DNA of 64,000 nt from Verrucomicrobiaceae bacterium UBA1938 (GCA_002336895.1 DDFC01000039.1:91748-155747), one strand, 5' to 3'. Positions 26,053-36,600 are shown, counted from the stretch's first letter. Notes: generated by a model from the sequence alone, not told the origin. Made by a program: numbers and translations.

Positions 26053-27575
26053 GCAGCACCTCCTTTCTCAATGAAGGGCCACTGGTCGCACAGCGCGCCC
26101 ATTTCGGCATCTGACACCGGCAGCACCGCATACGCCACCTGCACCCACGCGCCGGTCAGCTGGCGGAAATAATCTGCCTCCGGCCTCTCTCCGGCCTGAA
26201 TCACCTGCATCAGGCAGTCTTCCTCAGTGTCGCTGTCGGAGATAGGCACCCGGCGGCGGTTCACCAGCCAGGACAAGGAGCCGCGATACAGCAGGCTGAG
26301 CGCCTCTTTGACATCCCCTGCGGCCCAGGCGGCACGTGCGGCGGCCACGATGTCGTCCGGCAGGCTCTCGCGCGTGATGTTCATGCCCATGAGCACCTTG
26401 GGCGCACGCACCGGTGCCTTGCTGACACTGCGGGAGGCGAAGAGATGGCGGTTCCTCACCAGATAAACCACCAGCCAGCCCGTCAGCCCGACGACCAGGA
26501 CCCAGAACAAGCCCTTTCCGATGAGGTCCAAAAAGCCCAGCGATGGCATGTCATGGGAGCTTTTCTTGTTGGATTTGAACTCCGGCACCCACAGCTTGGA
26601 CTTGATCTTGTGAATCTCAAACTCAGGATCCTTGAGCACCTCCTCCACCGCCTTGGCGGGATCTGATTTTACAGCGGAGTCCTTCTGTGCCTTCTGGATG
26701 TTGCCCTCCAGTTCACTGAGAGATCTGCGCAGATCCGGATTGATGTCCATCTGCGCCTGCACCGAAGTGCCCGCCCCCACAAAAGCCAGCAGCGCGATGA
26801 CCATCGCCGCCGCGCCTGACGTCAGGCGCGCAGCCATGCGGCGGAAAGCCATCTCCACATCCCAGCCCTCGATGCGTGTGCGGCAGTTCAGATAAAGGGC
26901 AAATCCCGCCCCCACATAAAAGGGCTCGATGAGTGTGACGATGAACATGTAACAGGCCGCCCCCCACCACAGAAAGCCCCGCGGGACGCTGTTCTCGACA
27001 TCCAGTGCAGAAGACAGTCCGCTCCAGTCCGGCTGGGAGGCTTCCGGCAGCAGATCGTAAGTGCCAGCCATGAGGCCGATCCAGGCCGCCAGCTCGATTT
27101 TGCTGAACACATAAGACAGGCTCAGCCCGGAGCCGCCGCCATCCATGGCCAGCGTTTTGATACGCCGGTTGGCAGCGCCGCCACTCAGCCCTTCCAGCAT
27201 CTGCGCCGGCAGGGCAAAGCTGCGAATGAAGGACAGCCGCCGCCAGAACAGCGCAGGCAGGCAGTTCTTGAGCCACAGCCGGGGCCACTGCTTCAGCGTC
27301 TCGGCAAAGCCCGGGCGCTCGCCAAAGGCGGCACGGCTCAGGAAGAAAAGCGGCACACGGTCATACAGCGGTTTCAGCCACCACACCACCAGCGGAATCC
27401 ACACCGGAGCAGAGCGCAGCAGCACGCACACCAGCACCCACAGCGGCAGCACCGTGCAGACCCATAGCAGGATGATGCGCCCGTAGTCACGGCGCACCAT
27501 CGCGCAGCCCAGATCCACAGCCTCCCAGGGCTGGCGCGGCCGCAGGGTCACGGTGATGTTTTCAAGCCGCATCAC
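26049..27575 (-). CDS. Multi-span membrane protein with C-terminal DUF4129-like domain
   Basis: A 508-residue protein with several membrane helices in the first 265 residues, a soluble extracytoplasmic region, another helix near 350-370, and a C-terminal domain (AARAAWAAGDVKEALSLLYR) resembling DUF4129. ATG 27572 is an alternative start. It overlaps the SpoIIM-like gene by 14 bases and the DUF4350 gene by four. DUF4129 proteins recur with MoxR, DUF4350 and DUF58, sometimes fused to transglutaminase domains, which are absent here. Confidence 0.78.
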   Translation of the reverse strand: MMRLENITVTLRPRQPWEAVDLGCAMVRRDYGRIILLWVCTVLPLWVLVCVLLRSAPVWIPLVVWWLKPLYDRVPLFFLSRAAFGERPGFAETLKQWPRLWLKNCLPALFWRRLSFIRSFALPAQMLEGLSGGAANRRIKTLAMDGGGSGLSLSYVFSKIELAAWIGLMAGTYDLLPEASQPDWSGLSSALDVENSVPRGFLWWGAACYMFIVTLIEPFYVGAGFALYLNCRTRIEGWDVEMAFRRMAARLTSGAAAMVIALLAFVGAGTSVQAQMDINPDLRRSLSELEGNIQKAQKDSAVKSDPAKAVEEVLKDPEFEIHKIKSKLWVPEFKSNKKSSHDMPSLGFLDLIGKGLFWVLVVGLTGWLVVYLVRNRHLFASRSVSKAPVRAPKVLMGMNITRESLPDDIVAAARAAWAAGDVKEALSLLYRGSLSWLVNRRRVPISDSDTEEDCLMQVIQAGERPEADYFRQLTGAWVQVAYAVLPVSDAEMGALCDQWPFIEKGGAA

Positions 27576-28533
27576 CCGACCTCCTTCCGCTGAACAAAAG
27601 AAACACCGTCAGAAACACCCAGCACATGCCGCCGGAGGCGAACTTGATCGAAAGCGGCAGATCCAGCGGCGACCAGAAGCCCTCCAGCACCGCCGCGAGG
27701 CTCGTCAGGATCGCCGCGCCAATCAGCAGCGGCAGCGCCTTGCGCCCCGCCAGCACCAGCGCCGCACGCCGCTCCAGGCGGCCAGGGCGCAGCACCGACC
27801 ACCCCACCCGCATCCCGGCCATGGCCGCGATGATCATCCCGGTGATTTCAGGCGCCCCGTGCGCCACCACCCAGGCATAGAGAGTCATGGGATTGCCCGA
27901 GTAGTGCACGTACCCAAACACCGCCCCGAGAAAGAGGGAATTGAACAGCAGCACAAACAACGAGCCCACCCCGCCGAGGATGCCTCCGGCGAAGGTCTTG
28001 AAATTGATGCTGACGTTGTTCCAGATGTAAAAGCAGAAGGCCGCAAAGCCCGAGCCATAGCTCTCACGCACAAAATCAGAGGGCTTGCTGGCCTCGCCAT
28101 ACATGCTCTCGATCTGCACCATGCCTTCCGGTCCCAGCAGCGCCATGGCCCACTCCGGATGCGCCGGCGTGATGGCGGCGATCAGCACCGCTGGCAGATA
28201 AAACAACGCAGTGCACCACCAGAAGAGCCGCCACTCAGCACGGACCGCCTGTGGAAACTCCACAAAAAACAGCCTCACAAATGCCTCCCAGCCTCCGGCG
28301 CTGTGGCGCTCCAGCACCCGGTACGCACGCAGGGCCAGGGCATTGAGCTGCTGCGTGAGGCGCTGCGGGCTCATGCGGTGCTGCGCCACGCTCAGGTCGT
28401 GGCACACCTGGCGGAAGGTGGCCGGCAGCTCATCCACCGCCGCCGTGGGGTGTGCCTTCTCAGCTTCGGTCAGCAGCTTTTCCAGCTTCTGCCAGCGGGG
28501 CTCGATCTGTTTTTCAAACTGGGCCGGCGTCAT
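27562..28533 (-). CDS. SpoIIM-like (DUF95) membrane protein
   Basis: A 323-residue protein: a soluble helical N-terminus of about 105 residues, then five or six membrane helices. The DUF95/SpoIIM signature includes the FCFYIWNNVSINFKTFAGG and HGAPEITGMIIAAMAGMRVG segments. Stage II sporulation protein M acts in septal peptidoglycan remodelling in Bacillus, but most family members occur in non-sporulating bacteria within MoxR operons as here. It overlaps the RDD gene by four bases. Confidence 0.87.
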   Translation of the reverse strand: MTPAQFEKQIEPRWQKLEKLLTEAEKAHPTAAVDELPATFRQVCHDLSVAQHRMSPQRLTQQLNALALRAYRVLERHSAGGWEAFVRLFFVEFPQAVRAEWRLFWWCTALFYLPAVLIAAITPAHPEWAMALLGPEGMVQIESMYGEASKPSDFVRESYGSGFAAFCFYIWNNVSINFKTFAGGILGGVGSLFVLLFNSLFLGAVFGYVHYSGNPMTLYAWVVAHGAPEITGMIIAAMAGMRVGWSVLRPGRLERRAALVLAGRKALPLLIGAAILTSLAAVLEGFWSPLDLPLSIKFASGGMCWVFLTVFLLFSGRRSGDAA

Positions 28534-29297
28534 GAGCGGGGGGTTGCTGCTCCCTTCAGCGGTGGTGGCATGGGACGCCTCTCCTCAGGATCCTGCAGCC
28601 ACAGAGCCATGCCACACAGACGCCGCAGTCCTTCAGTGCCGGGCGCGTTTGTCAGCGGATGAGCAAGCGAGGCCAGCTCGAGCCGGCGCTCATCCGCCCA
28701 CAGCGGCGCACGCTCGATGAACTGCAGCAGCGCTGCCTGCTCTTCTCGCGTGAGCACCTGGGAGGGTGCCCGGCGCTCCGCCTGGATCTGCGTCTGGGCC
28801 GTCACGACATGCGGCAGCTCGACGTAAGTGACCACCGTGTTGGCCACCAGATCTCCCAGGCGCTGAAACCGCTTGGTGAAAAGCATGCAGACAATGCCCG
28901 TGAGGTAAAAGAACGGCATGAAGTCCACCACACGCAGAAAATTGCGCATGACCGCCTGCGCCAGCGTCACCGGTCCCCCTGTCAGGCTCATGACCCGCAG
29001 CTTGAAGATGCGCTGGCCGGGCGTCGCTCCCTTGGCCCCCACCTCAAAGATCACATTATAGAACCATTCCATGATGAAAATGAAGAGCAGGAACAGCCCC
29101 ATGGTGACCTGTGGCCCCAGCACCCCTGAGAGCAGCCAGAACATGAGAATGGACATGCCGATGTCGATGGCGATGCGGATGAGCAGATCGATCATGTAAG
29201 CCATGCTGCGGACCGCCACCCCCGCCACGCGGAGCTGTATCTCCACGCCATCTGCGAGTTCGACTGATTGCAAAGTGTCCGCGCGCGCTGCTGCCAT
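28530..29297 (-). CDS. RDD family membrane protein
   Basis: A 255-residue protein. The RDD domain spans about residues 25-165, with AYMIDLLIRIAIDIGMSI (Arg and two Asp positions), KGATPGQRIFKLRV, and a third helix before FQRLGDLVANTVV. A soluble helical tail of about 80 residues follows. RDD proteins are small membrane proteins of uncertain transport function. It is the first gene of the second MoxR operon, which runs RDD, SpoIIM-like, DUF4129, DUF4350, MoxR, DUF58. Confidence 0.88.
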   Translation of the reverse strand: MAAARADTLQSVELADGVEIQLRVAGVAVRSMAYMIDLLIRIAIDIGMSILMFWLLSGVLGPQVTMGLFLLFIFIMEWFYNVIFEVGAKGATPGQRIFKLRVMSLTGGPVTLAQAVMRNFLRVVDFMPFFYLTGIVCMLFTKRFQRLGDLVANTVVTYVELPHVVTAQTQIQAERRAPSQVLTREEQAALLQFIERAPLWADERRLELASLAHPLTNAPGTEGLRRLCGMALWLQDPEERRPMPPPLKGAATPRS

Positions 29298-29413
29298 TGG
29301 CGGACAATGAAGCGGGTCCGTTTGGTTTTGACAACCACCGAATTATTTTCGTAGGATTCATTAATGTGCAGGAGCACTCCCTGCCCTCATTCACCTCCCT
29401 CCCTGCACCTATC

Positions 29414-29935
29414 ATGGAAAGCCCCGCCAATCCCTACTCCACCCCTGCCGCCAATCTGTACGGGGCCTCCACAGGTGTCAGCTCCGAAATCGTGGCCGCC
29501 AGCACCATCGCGCAGCTCACAGGCACCAAGCCCTGGGTGCGCTTCATCTCAGTGATTCTTTGGCTGCTCTCCGGCTTGGTACTATTGGCAGCTACAGCTA
29601 TGGCGGCCATATCAGTCTTTAATCCACCCAAAACATCGGCAATCCCGTTTGGCAACGGGGAATTCATGATCCTCGCTGTCGTATATGGCTTGTTGTCGTT
29701 TATTTATATCTTTCCTGCCGTTAAACTCTGGAAATACGCCAACCGTATTGGCTCATTGGGGGCTACGAGATCGACGACAGATCTTGATTCAGCCTTGAAC
29801 GAACAACGCAGCTTCTGGAAATATGCAGGCATCATGACCATCATCATCATCTGCAGTTACATCGCTCTTTTCATTGGCATGTTGTACTTTGGTTTCAGCA
29901 CCGCGCTGAAATCCGGTGCCTTCCCGGTGAAATAA
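29414..29935 (+). CDS. DUF5362-like membrane protein
   Basis: From ATG 29414 the protein has 173 residues; an extension to 29297 would cover the divergent promoter region and is less likely. A 35-residue Pro/Asn/Ser-rich cytoplasmic start (NPYSTPAANLYG) precedes about four membrane helices. The layout matches DUF5362 proteins, frequent in Planctomycetes and Verrucomicrobia and uncharacterised. It converges on the HemW-like gene with seven bases between stops. Confidence 0.65.
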   Translation: MESPANPYSTPAANLYGASTGVSSEIVAASTIAQLTGTKPWVRFISVILWLLSGLVLLAATAMAAISVFNPPKTSAIPFGNGEFMILAVVYGLLSFIYIFPAVKLWKYANRIGSLGATRSTTDLDSALNEQRSFWKYAGIMTIIIICSYIALFIGMLYFGFSTALKSGAFPVK

Positions 29936-29942
29936 CCCCGCC

Positions 29943-31031
29943 CTACCCCATCAGCGCCACCGCGATGGGATCCACCAGCGGCTTCCCTGCACGGGTCAGC
30001 CGCAGGTGACTTTCGTCATAGCTCAGCAGCCCCTGATCTCGCAGAGTGTCGAGCATTTTGCGCGACTCCGGGCCGATCAGCTCCAACGGCAGACCACGCG
30101 CGGTGCGCAGTTCCAGGCCAAAACGTTCGGTGCGGCGTTGGTCAGGCGTGAGTTCCTCCACCTCCACGGCGGTGTCTTCTCCGCCCAGCGTCATCGCCAT
30201 GTAGCGCGGGGTGTCTTTGACATTGTGCCAGCGCCTGCCACCCACGGTTGAAAAAGCACCAGGCCCGATGCCCAGATAGTCCTCGCCCATCCAGTAGGCC
30301 TCATTGTGCACAGACCGGTGCCCGGCTTTGGCGTAGTTGGAGATCTCGTAGTGCTCAAAGCCCCCCTCCTCTAGCAGGTCGATCGCCAGATTGAAAAAAT
30401 CCGCGTCTTTCTCCTCGTCCTCGCGGTATTCACCTGCCTTGAGCCGGCGGAAGAAGTCCGTGTCCTCTTCGTAGTTGAGGTTGTAGGCCGAGATGTGATC
30501 CGGCTGCAGGGCGATCGTGTGCTCCAGCGTGCTGCGCCAGGTATCCAGGCTCTGCCCCGGGATGGAAAACATCAGGTCCAGATTCAGACTGGGAAAGCCC
30601 TCCGCTTTAAGCACCTGCCACGTCTCCTCCGCATCAGCTCGCGCGTGATCGCGCCCCAGCGTTTTGAGCGTCTCATCATCCCAGGCCTGGATGCCGAGAC
30701 TGACCCGGGTGACGCCCATGGCCCGCATGAGGCCAGCTTTGGAGGGGGTGATATTGCGCGGATTTGCCTCGAAGGTGAACTCCTTCACTTCGGACATGTC
30801 CACACGCAGGCGCAGTCCGTGCAGGAGTCGCTCAAGGTGGGTATCGCTCAGCATCGTGGGCGTGCCGCCGCCAAAGAAGATCGTCTGCGGCTGCAGCGCC
30901 TGCTTTTCCATCTCCCGTAGCAGCGCATCCACAAACGCCACCATGTCCGTGCCGCCCGGCGTGTGCTTGTGAAAGCTGCAGTACGGGCAGATGCGGTGGC
31001 AGAAAGGGATGTGGACGTAGAGATGCTTCAC
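29943..31031 (-). CDS. hemW: HemW-like radical SAM protein
   Basis: A radical SAM protein with cluster motif CHRICPYC (CxxxCxxC) directly after HLYVHIPF, a GGGTPTMLS segment, and a HemW-type C-terminal domain. I place the start at GTG 31031, giving 362 residues and the usual HemW opening; an ATG at 31067 adds twelve residues. HemW is a heme chaperone that supplies heme to respiratory enzymes. It was formerly called anaerobic coproporphyrinogen oxidase, and the extra Cys pattern (CxxxCxxC without a fourth Cys directly following) fits HemW rather than HemN. Whether it binds heme here is inference. Confidence 0.85.
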   Translation of the reverse strand: MKHLYVHIPFCHRICPYCSFHKHTPGGTDMVAFVDALLREMEKQALQPQTIFFGGGTPTMLSDTHLERLLHGLRLRVDMSEVKEFTFEANPRNITPSKAGLMRAMGVTRVSLGIQAWDDETLKTLGRDHARADAEETWQVLKAEGFPSLNLDLMFSIPGQSLDTWRSTLEHTIALQPDHISAYNLNYEEDTDFFRRLKAGEYREDEEKDADFFNLAIDLLEEGGFEHYEISNYAKAGHRSVHNEAYWMGEDYLGIGPGAFSTVGGRRWHNVKDTPRYMAMTLGGEDTAVEVEELTPDQRRTERFGLELRTARGLPLELIGPESRKMLDTLRDQGLLSYDESHLRLTRAGKPLVDPIAVALMG

Positions 31032-31049
31032 TGGCCGGATGTTAGCAGA

Positions 31050-31069
31050 GAATGCTTGATCCAGCATTC
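31050..31069. promoter_or_regulatory. Inverted repeat in the hemW / squalene synthase divergent region
   Basis: Perfect seven-base arms GAATGCT and AGCATTC with a six-base spacer TGATCC lie between the two divergent genes, if hemW starts at 31031. It could be an operator shared by both or simply a hairpin; no promoter elements are convincing. Confidence 0.3.
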
Positions 31070-31096
31070 ACCTTCCAGCATCTAGCACCCGGAACC

Positions 31097-32071
31097 ATGT
31101 CTGACGAAACCTTTCACGAACGCGAACTCGGCGGCCAGCTGCTGGCATCGGTCTCGCGTTCCTTCTATCTCACCCTCAAGGCCCTGCCCAAGGAGCTGCG
31201 CGAGCCCATCTCTCTCGCCTACCTGCTGGCCCGCACGGCGGACACCATCGCCGACACCGCCAGCGTGGACGCCACCGTGCGCATCGACTGCCTGGAACGC
31301 TACCGCGCCTTGGTGCGCGGCAGTGGCGACGTGCAGAGCCTCGCCGACATGCTCATCCGCCAGTTCTGCCCGCAGCAGAGTGATGATGCGGAACGCCGGC
31401 TGATGGAAAAATTTGCCGATGGCATCGCCTGGATGCGCACCATGCAGCCCGCTCCGCTGGCCGCCATCCAGAGCGTTCTTGAGCACATCATCGACGGCCA
31501 GATGCTCGACATCCGCCGCTTTCCCTCGGACGGCCAGCTGCGCCGCCTCGCCAGCGCGGAGGAGCTGGACGAGTACACCTGGCTGGTGGCCGGATGCGTG
31601 GGTGAATTCTGGACGCAGCTCTGCGCCAGCGAGCTGCCCGCCTCCCTTGATCCCGCCGTGAGAACCGCCCAGATGCAGGAATGGGGCGCACGCATGGGCA
31701 AAGGCCTGCAGCTCATCAACATCCTGCGGGACATCGGCGAAGACACCCGCGACGGCCGCTGCTACCTGCCCTGCCAGCCCGAAGACATCCAGACCGAGTG
31801 GAGCCTCTGGCTGCAGACCTGCACCGAGCATCTGGAATGCGGCCTGCGCTACGTCCAGCACGTGGCCCACGGCAAACTCCGCTACGCCACCGCCCTGCCC
31901 CTGCTGCTGGGCATTCAAACCGTCGCAAAGATGCGCGCCTCGCCATGGGATAAGATTCAGCAAGGCATCAAAATCTCCCGCCTCGACGTCGCCAGCATCC
32001 TCGCTCAAGCCGCCATCGCCTGCCGCAGCGCGGAAGCCATGGAAAAGCTCTACCGGAAGCTGGCCAGCTAG
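31097..32071 (+). CDS. Squalene/phytoene synthase family protein
   Basis: From ATG 31097 the protein has 324 residues. Both aspartate-rich motifs for diphosphate binding are visible: ARTADTIADTAS near residue 40 and NILRDIGEDTRDGRCYLP near residue 210. Such enzymes join two prenyl diphosphates head to head, giving squalene or phytoene; in Verrucomicrobia they feed hopanoids or carotenoids. No cyclase, desaturase or HpnC/D/E partner is nearby, so product choice is undecided. ispD at 60.4 kb supplies the same isoprenoid pathway but is not linked. Confidence 0.87.
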   Translation: MSDETFHERELGGQLLASVSRSFYLTLKALPKELREPISLAYLLARTADTIADTASVDATVRIDCLERYRALVRGSGDVQSLADMLIRQFCPQQSDDAERRLMEKFADGIAWMRTMQPAPLAAIQSVLEHIIDGQMLDIRRFPSDGQLRRLASAEELDEYTWLVAGCVGEFWTQLCASELPASLDPAVRTAQMQEWGARMGKGLQLINILRDIGEDTRDGRCYLPCQPEDIQTEWSLWLQTCTEHLECGLRYVQHVAHGKLRYATALPLLLGIQTVAKMRASPWDKIQQGIKISRLDVASILAQAAIACRSAEAMEKLYRKLAS

Positions 32072-32084
32072 CCGTTCCTTCACC

Positions 32085-33596
32085 TCATCCCTTCTTGAAC
32101 CACCCCTTCACCTTCGTGAAGAAGCCCTTCTTCGGCGCGGTGGAGCCCATCGCTTCCGGATCAGGCGTGCTTGCAGGCACGGTCACCGGCAGGCTCTGAT
32201 CCCAGCCGCCGCCGAGGGCTTTGACGAGGCTCACACTCGCGATCAGGCGCTGCCCGGCCAGCGTGGCGCAGGCGCGCTCGGTGGCGAGCAGGGAGCGGTT
32301 GGCCTCGATCACATCCAGATACGGGCTGGTGCCAGCCTCATAGCGAGCATGGGCGATCTTTGCTGCCTGCTGGGCGCTGGCGCGTGCGCGGTGCTGCGCC
32401 TCGGTCTGGTTGCTCAGATTGCGCATCGCAGCCAGAGCGTTTTCAACATCGCTGAAGGAGGCCAGGATGGCCTGCCGGTAGTTCGCCAGGGCTTCATCGT
32501 GTGCGGCACGCGCGCGCTCCATGTAGGCGCGGTTCTTGCCACCGGCAAACAGCGGCACGGTGATGCTGGGCCCGATGTTCCAGTTCATGCTGCCCATTTC
32601 GAAAAGCTTTTCCACATCGCCGCTCAGGTAGCCCGTGCGGCCTGTGAGGCGGATGCTGGGGAAGAAATTGGCCTTCGTCACACCGATCTGCGCCGTGGTG
32701 GAGGCCAGCGCGCGCTCGGCGGCGGCCACGTCCGGGCGGCGCTCGATCAAGTCCGTGGGCACCCCTGCCGGAATGACAGGTGGCGAAGGCAGCACGCTGG
32801 CATTGCCGCCCATTTTAAAGGAGCTGGGGTTGGTGCCCGTCAGCAGGGCGATGGCGTTTTCAAGCTGGTCGCGCTGGTTTTGCAGCGCTCCCACCTCGGC
32901 CTCGGCGCTGGCCACTTCGGTCTCTGCCTGGGCCTGCTCCAGTTCGCTGCCCGCACCGGCTTTCACACGGGCACGTGCGATGTCCAGCGCCTGCCTGCGC
33001 CAGCCCACGGCCTCGCGCACGGTCTGCAGTTCGCCATCCAGGGCACGGATGCGAAAGTAGTTGGTGGCCACATCGGCATGCACGCCCAGCAGCACGTTCT
33101 GCATCTGGTTCGCAGCAGCGGCGGCGTCAGCACGGGCGCTTTCGCTCTGGCGGCGGATCTTGCCCCACAGGTCCAGCTCCCAGCTGAAATCCAGCGGCAC
33201 CGTGTAGCTCGGGCCCACATAGTGCAGGCCGTTCAGCGGAAAGGCGCTGGGCATGTTGGGAGAGGTGCGCTGCGTGGTGAAGGCCGAATTGACATCCGCC
33301 GTGGGGAAGAACGCCGCACGCGCAATGCCAGTGCCCGCACGCGCCTGGTCAAAGCGCGCCACGGATGCCTTCAGCGTCTGATTGTTCGCCGTGGCCATCT
33401 CCATGAGGGCGCTGAGTTTGGCATCGCCAAACACACGCCACCACGAGCCCTTGGGCAGGGTGTCCAGCGGGCGTGCTTCACGCCAGTTGACGGCACCTTT
33501 GTAGCTTGTGGGCGTCTCCGTCGCCGGGCGCACATAGTCAGGCCCGATCTGGGCGATGGCACTCGTCGCAATGAGGAATGGAATGAAAATACGCAT
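32085..33596 (-). CDS. RND efflux outer membrane factor (OprM/NodT-like)
   Basis: From ATG 33596 the protein has 503 residues with a signal peptide (MRIFIPFLIATSAIA) and two TolC-like repeats, marked by FLSRAEANRS-like helices such as QAKIAHARYEAGTSPYLDV and IERRPDVAAAERALAS. OprM relatives usually carry a lipobox Cys just before GPDYVRP; here the residues are AIAQIGPDY, so no lipid anchor is expected. It follows the RND permease gene by eight bases and completes a tripartite pump. Confidence 0.9.
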   Translation of the reverse strand: MRIFIPFLIATSAIAQIGPDYVRPATETPTSYKGAVNWREARPLDTLPKGSWWRVFGDAKLSALMEMATANNQTLKASVARFDQARAGTGIARAAFFPTADVNSAFTTQRTSPNMPSAFPLNGLHYVGPSYTVPLDFSWELDLWGKIRRQSESARADAAAAANQMQNVLLGVHADVATNYFRIRALDGELQTVREAVGWRRQALDIARARVKAGAGSELEQAQAETEVASAEAEVGALQNQRDQLENAIALLTGTNPSSFKMGGNASVLPSPPVIPAGVPTDLIERRPDVAAAERALASTTAQIGVTKANFFPSIRLTGRTGYLSGDVEKLFEMGSMNWNIGPSITVPLFAGGKNRAYMERARAAHDEALANYRQAILASFSDVENALAAMRNLSNQTEAQHRARASAQQAAKIAHARYEAGTSPYLDVIEANRSLLATERACATLAGQRLIASVSLVKALGGGWDQSLPVTVPASTPDPEAMGSTAPKKGFFTKVKGWFKKG

Positions 33597-33604
33597 GGCA
33601 GATA

Positions 33605-36600
33605 TCAATGAGGAACGGGAAGAGCAGCGGCGGGAATCTCAGTGGCTGTGGCAGCGGCAGAGGCGGCCTTTCGCTTGTGCCCCAGCATTACCAGCACATA
33701 AAACACTGGCGTGAAGAACAGGCCCAGGAAGGTCACGCCGATCATGCCGGCAAACACCGCAGTACCCATGGCGCGGCGCATTTCGGCACCGGCACCGGTG
33801 GAAACCACCAGCGGGTACACCCCTGCGATGAAAGCGATGGATGTCATCAAAATGGGACGCAGGCGCAGGCGGCAGGCCTCGATGGCCGCCTCCAGCGGGC
33901 TCAGTCCATGGTCAAACTTCTCCTTCGCAAACTCCACGATGAGGATGGCGTTTTTGCAGGCCAGCCCGATCAGCACGATGAAGCCGATCTGCGTGAAGAT
34001 GTTGTTGTCACCACCCGTGATCATCACCCCCGCCAGCGCAAACAGCAGGCACAGCGGCACGATCAGAATGATGGCCAGCGGCAGACGCAGGCTCTCATAC
34101 TGGGCGGCCAGCACCATGAACACCAGCAGGATGCACAGCGGGTAGATGTAGATGGCGGTGTTTCCGGCGATGATCTTCTGGTAGGTGAGGTCGGTCCATT
34201 CAAACTCAAACCCGCCCGGCAGGCCTTCTTTGGCCAGCTTGGAGATGAGCTCCTCCGCCTGGCCGGAGCTCAGCGGCGGCATGGGGGCACCGTTCAGGTC
34301 GGCGGCGAGGTAGCCGTTGTAATGCGTGACACGGTCCGGGCCAAAGCCCTCCTTCACCTTCACCAGCGATCCGACGGGCACCATCTCGCCCGCAGCGTTG
34401 CGCGTTTTCAGCCGCGTGATGTCGCTGGCGTCGTCACGGAACTGCTGCTCCGCCTGCGCCACGACTTGGTAGGTGCGGCCAAAGCGGTTGAAGTCGTTCA
34501 CGTAAAGGCTGCCGAGGTTGACCTGCAAAGTCTCGAACAGATTCGCCAGCGGCACGCCCTGCACCTTCGCTTTCTCACGATCCACGTCCGCCTCAAGCTG
34601 CGGCACATTGACGGTGTAGCCGGAGTAAACCTGCGTGAGCTTCTGGGTGCCATAGGCTGCGCCGACGAGCTTCTGCGTGGCCTGATACAGCGCCGCGTAG
34701 CCCTGGTTGCCACGGTCTTCCACCATGAGCTTGAACCCGCCCGTGGTGCCGATGCCGTTGACGGGCGGCGGCGGGAACATCATCACCATGGCGTCCTGGA
34801 TGGCCATGAACTTGCCGTTGAGCGAATTGGCGATGGCCGCGCCGCTGAGCTCCGGCGACTTGCGGTCCTCGAAGTTGTCGAGGCCGACGAACACGATCCC
34901 CGCATTGGGGCTGATGGTGAAACCCTGGATGGACAGGCCCGGGAAAGCGATGGCGTCCTTCACGCCCGGCTCGTCCATGGCGATCTGCGACATCCGGCGC
35001 ATGACGTCGTCAGTGCGGTCAAGAGAAGCGCCATCCGGCAGCTGCGCAAAGCCGACGAGGTACTGCTTGTCCTGGCTGGGCACAAAGCCTTCGGGCACCG
35101 TTTCAAAGCCTTTCCACGTGGCCCAGAGGAGACCGCCGTAGATGATGACGGCGATGAAGCTGAAACGGATGATGCGTTTCACCAGGCCCACATACACGTT
35201 GGACGACCACTCAAAGAAGCGGTTGAACGGCCGGAAGAACCAGCCAAACAGACCGTCGATGAGCTTGGTGAGGATGTCACGCTTGTCACCGTGGCCCTTC
35301 AGCAGCAGCGCGGAGAGCGCAGGAGAAAGCGTGAGCGAGTTGATGGCCGAAATGACCGTGGAGATGGCGATGGTGACGGCGAACTGCTTGTAGAACTGGC
35401 CGCTGAGCCCGCTGATGAATGCCGTGGGAATGAACACCGCGCACAGCACCAGCGCTGTGGCCACGATGGGCCCTGTCACCTCCGTCATGGCCTGCTGCGT
35501 GGCCGCCAGCGGCTTGAGACCGTTCTGAATGTTACGCTCCACGTTTTCGACGACCACGATGGCGTCATCCACCACGATGCCGATGGCAAGCACGAGGCCG
35601 AAGAGGGAGAGGTTGTTGATCGAGAACCCGAGCGCATGCATCACCGCAAAGGTGCCTACGAGAGACACCGGCACCGCTGCCAGCGGGATGATGGAGGCAC
35701 GCCAGGTCTGCAGGAAGATAACGACGACCAGCACCACGAGCACCAGAGCCTCCAGCAGCGTGTGGATGACCGCATCGATGGACTTCTCCACGAACACCGT
35801 GGGGTCATAGGCGATGGCGTAGTCCACGCCCTCGGGCATTTTCTTCTTCAGCTCAGCCATGCAATGACGCACCGCCTCGGAGACGGCGAGCGCATTCGCG
35901 CCGGGAAGCTGAAACACGCCCATGCCGACGGCACGCTTGTTGTTGAGCAGCGCGCGCAGCGAGTAGTCGCCCGAGCCCATCTCGGCGCGTGCGACATCCC
36001 GCAGGCGGAGCTTTTCCCCATGCGGGCCGGTCTTGACGATGATCTGCTCAAACTCCTCCTCGCTGATGAGGCGGCCCTTGGCATTCACCGTCAGCTCAAA
36101 GGCGGAGTCCTTGGTGGGCTGCTGGCCGATGGTGCCCGCGGCCACCTGGATGTTCTGCTCGCGGATGGCGTTCACGATGTCGCCGGAGGTCAGGCCACGC
36201 GCGGCGGCCTTGTCGGGATCGATCCAGATGCGCATGGCGTAGTCGCCGCCGCCGAAGATGTTCACCTGCCCCACGCCGGAGAGTCGCGACAGCTCGTCCT
36301 TCACATTGAGGGTGGCGTAGTTGCGCAGGTAGATCTCGTCATAGCGCTCGTTGGGGGAGAGCAGATGCACCACCAGCGTCATGTTGGGCGAAGACTTCAC
36401 CGTGGTGACCCCGAAGCGGCGCACCTCCTCCGGCAGCTTGGGCAGCACCTGCGCCACGCGGTTCTGCACCTGCATCTGCGCGAGGTCTAGCTCCGTGCCG
36501 ATCTTGAACGTGACGGTGAGCGTCATCACGCCATTGGCCGTGCTCATCGACGACATGTAGAGCATGTTTTCGATGCCGTTGATCGTCTGCTCCAGCGGCG

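Noticed and set aside
33608..36490. A 960-codon open frame on the plus strand opposite the RND permease gene
   Set aside because: It is antisense to a clearly recognisable RND permease of normal length; its translation is His/Arg/Gln-rich with no domain, as expected of a shadow in high-GC DNA.
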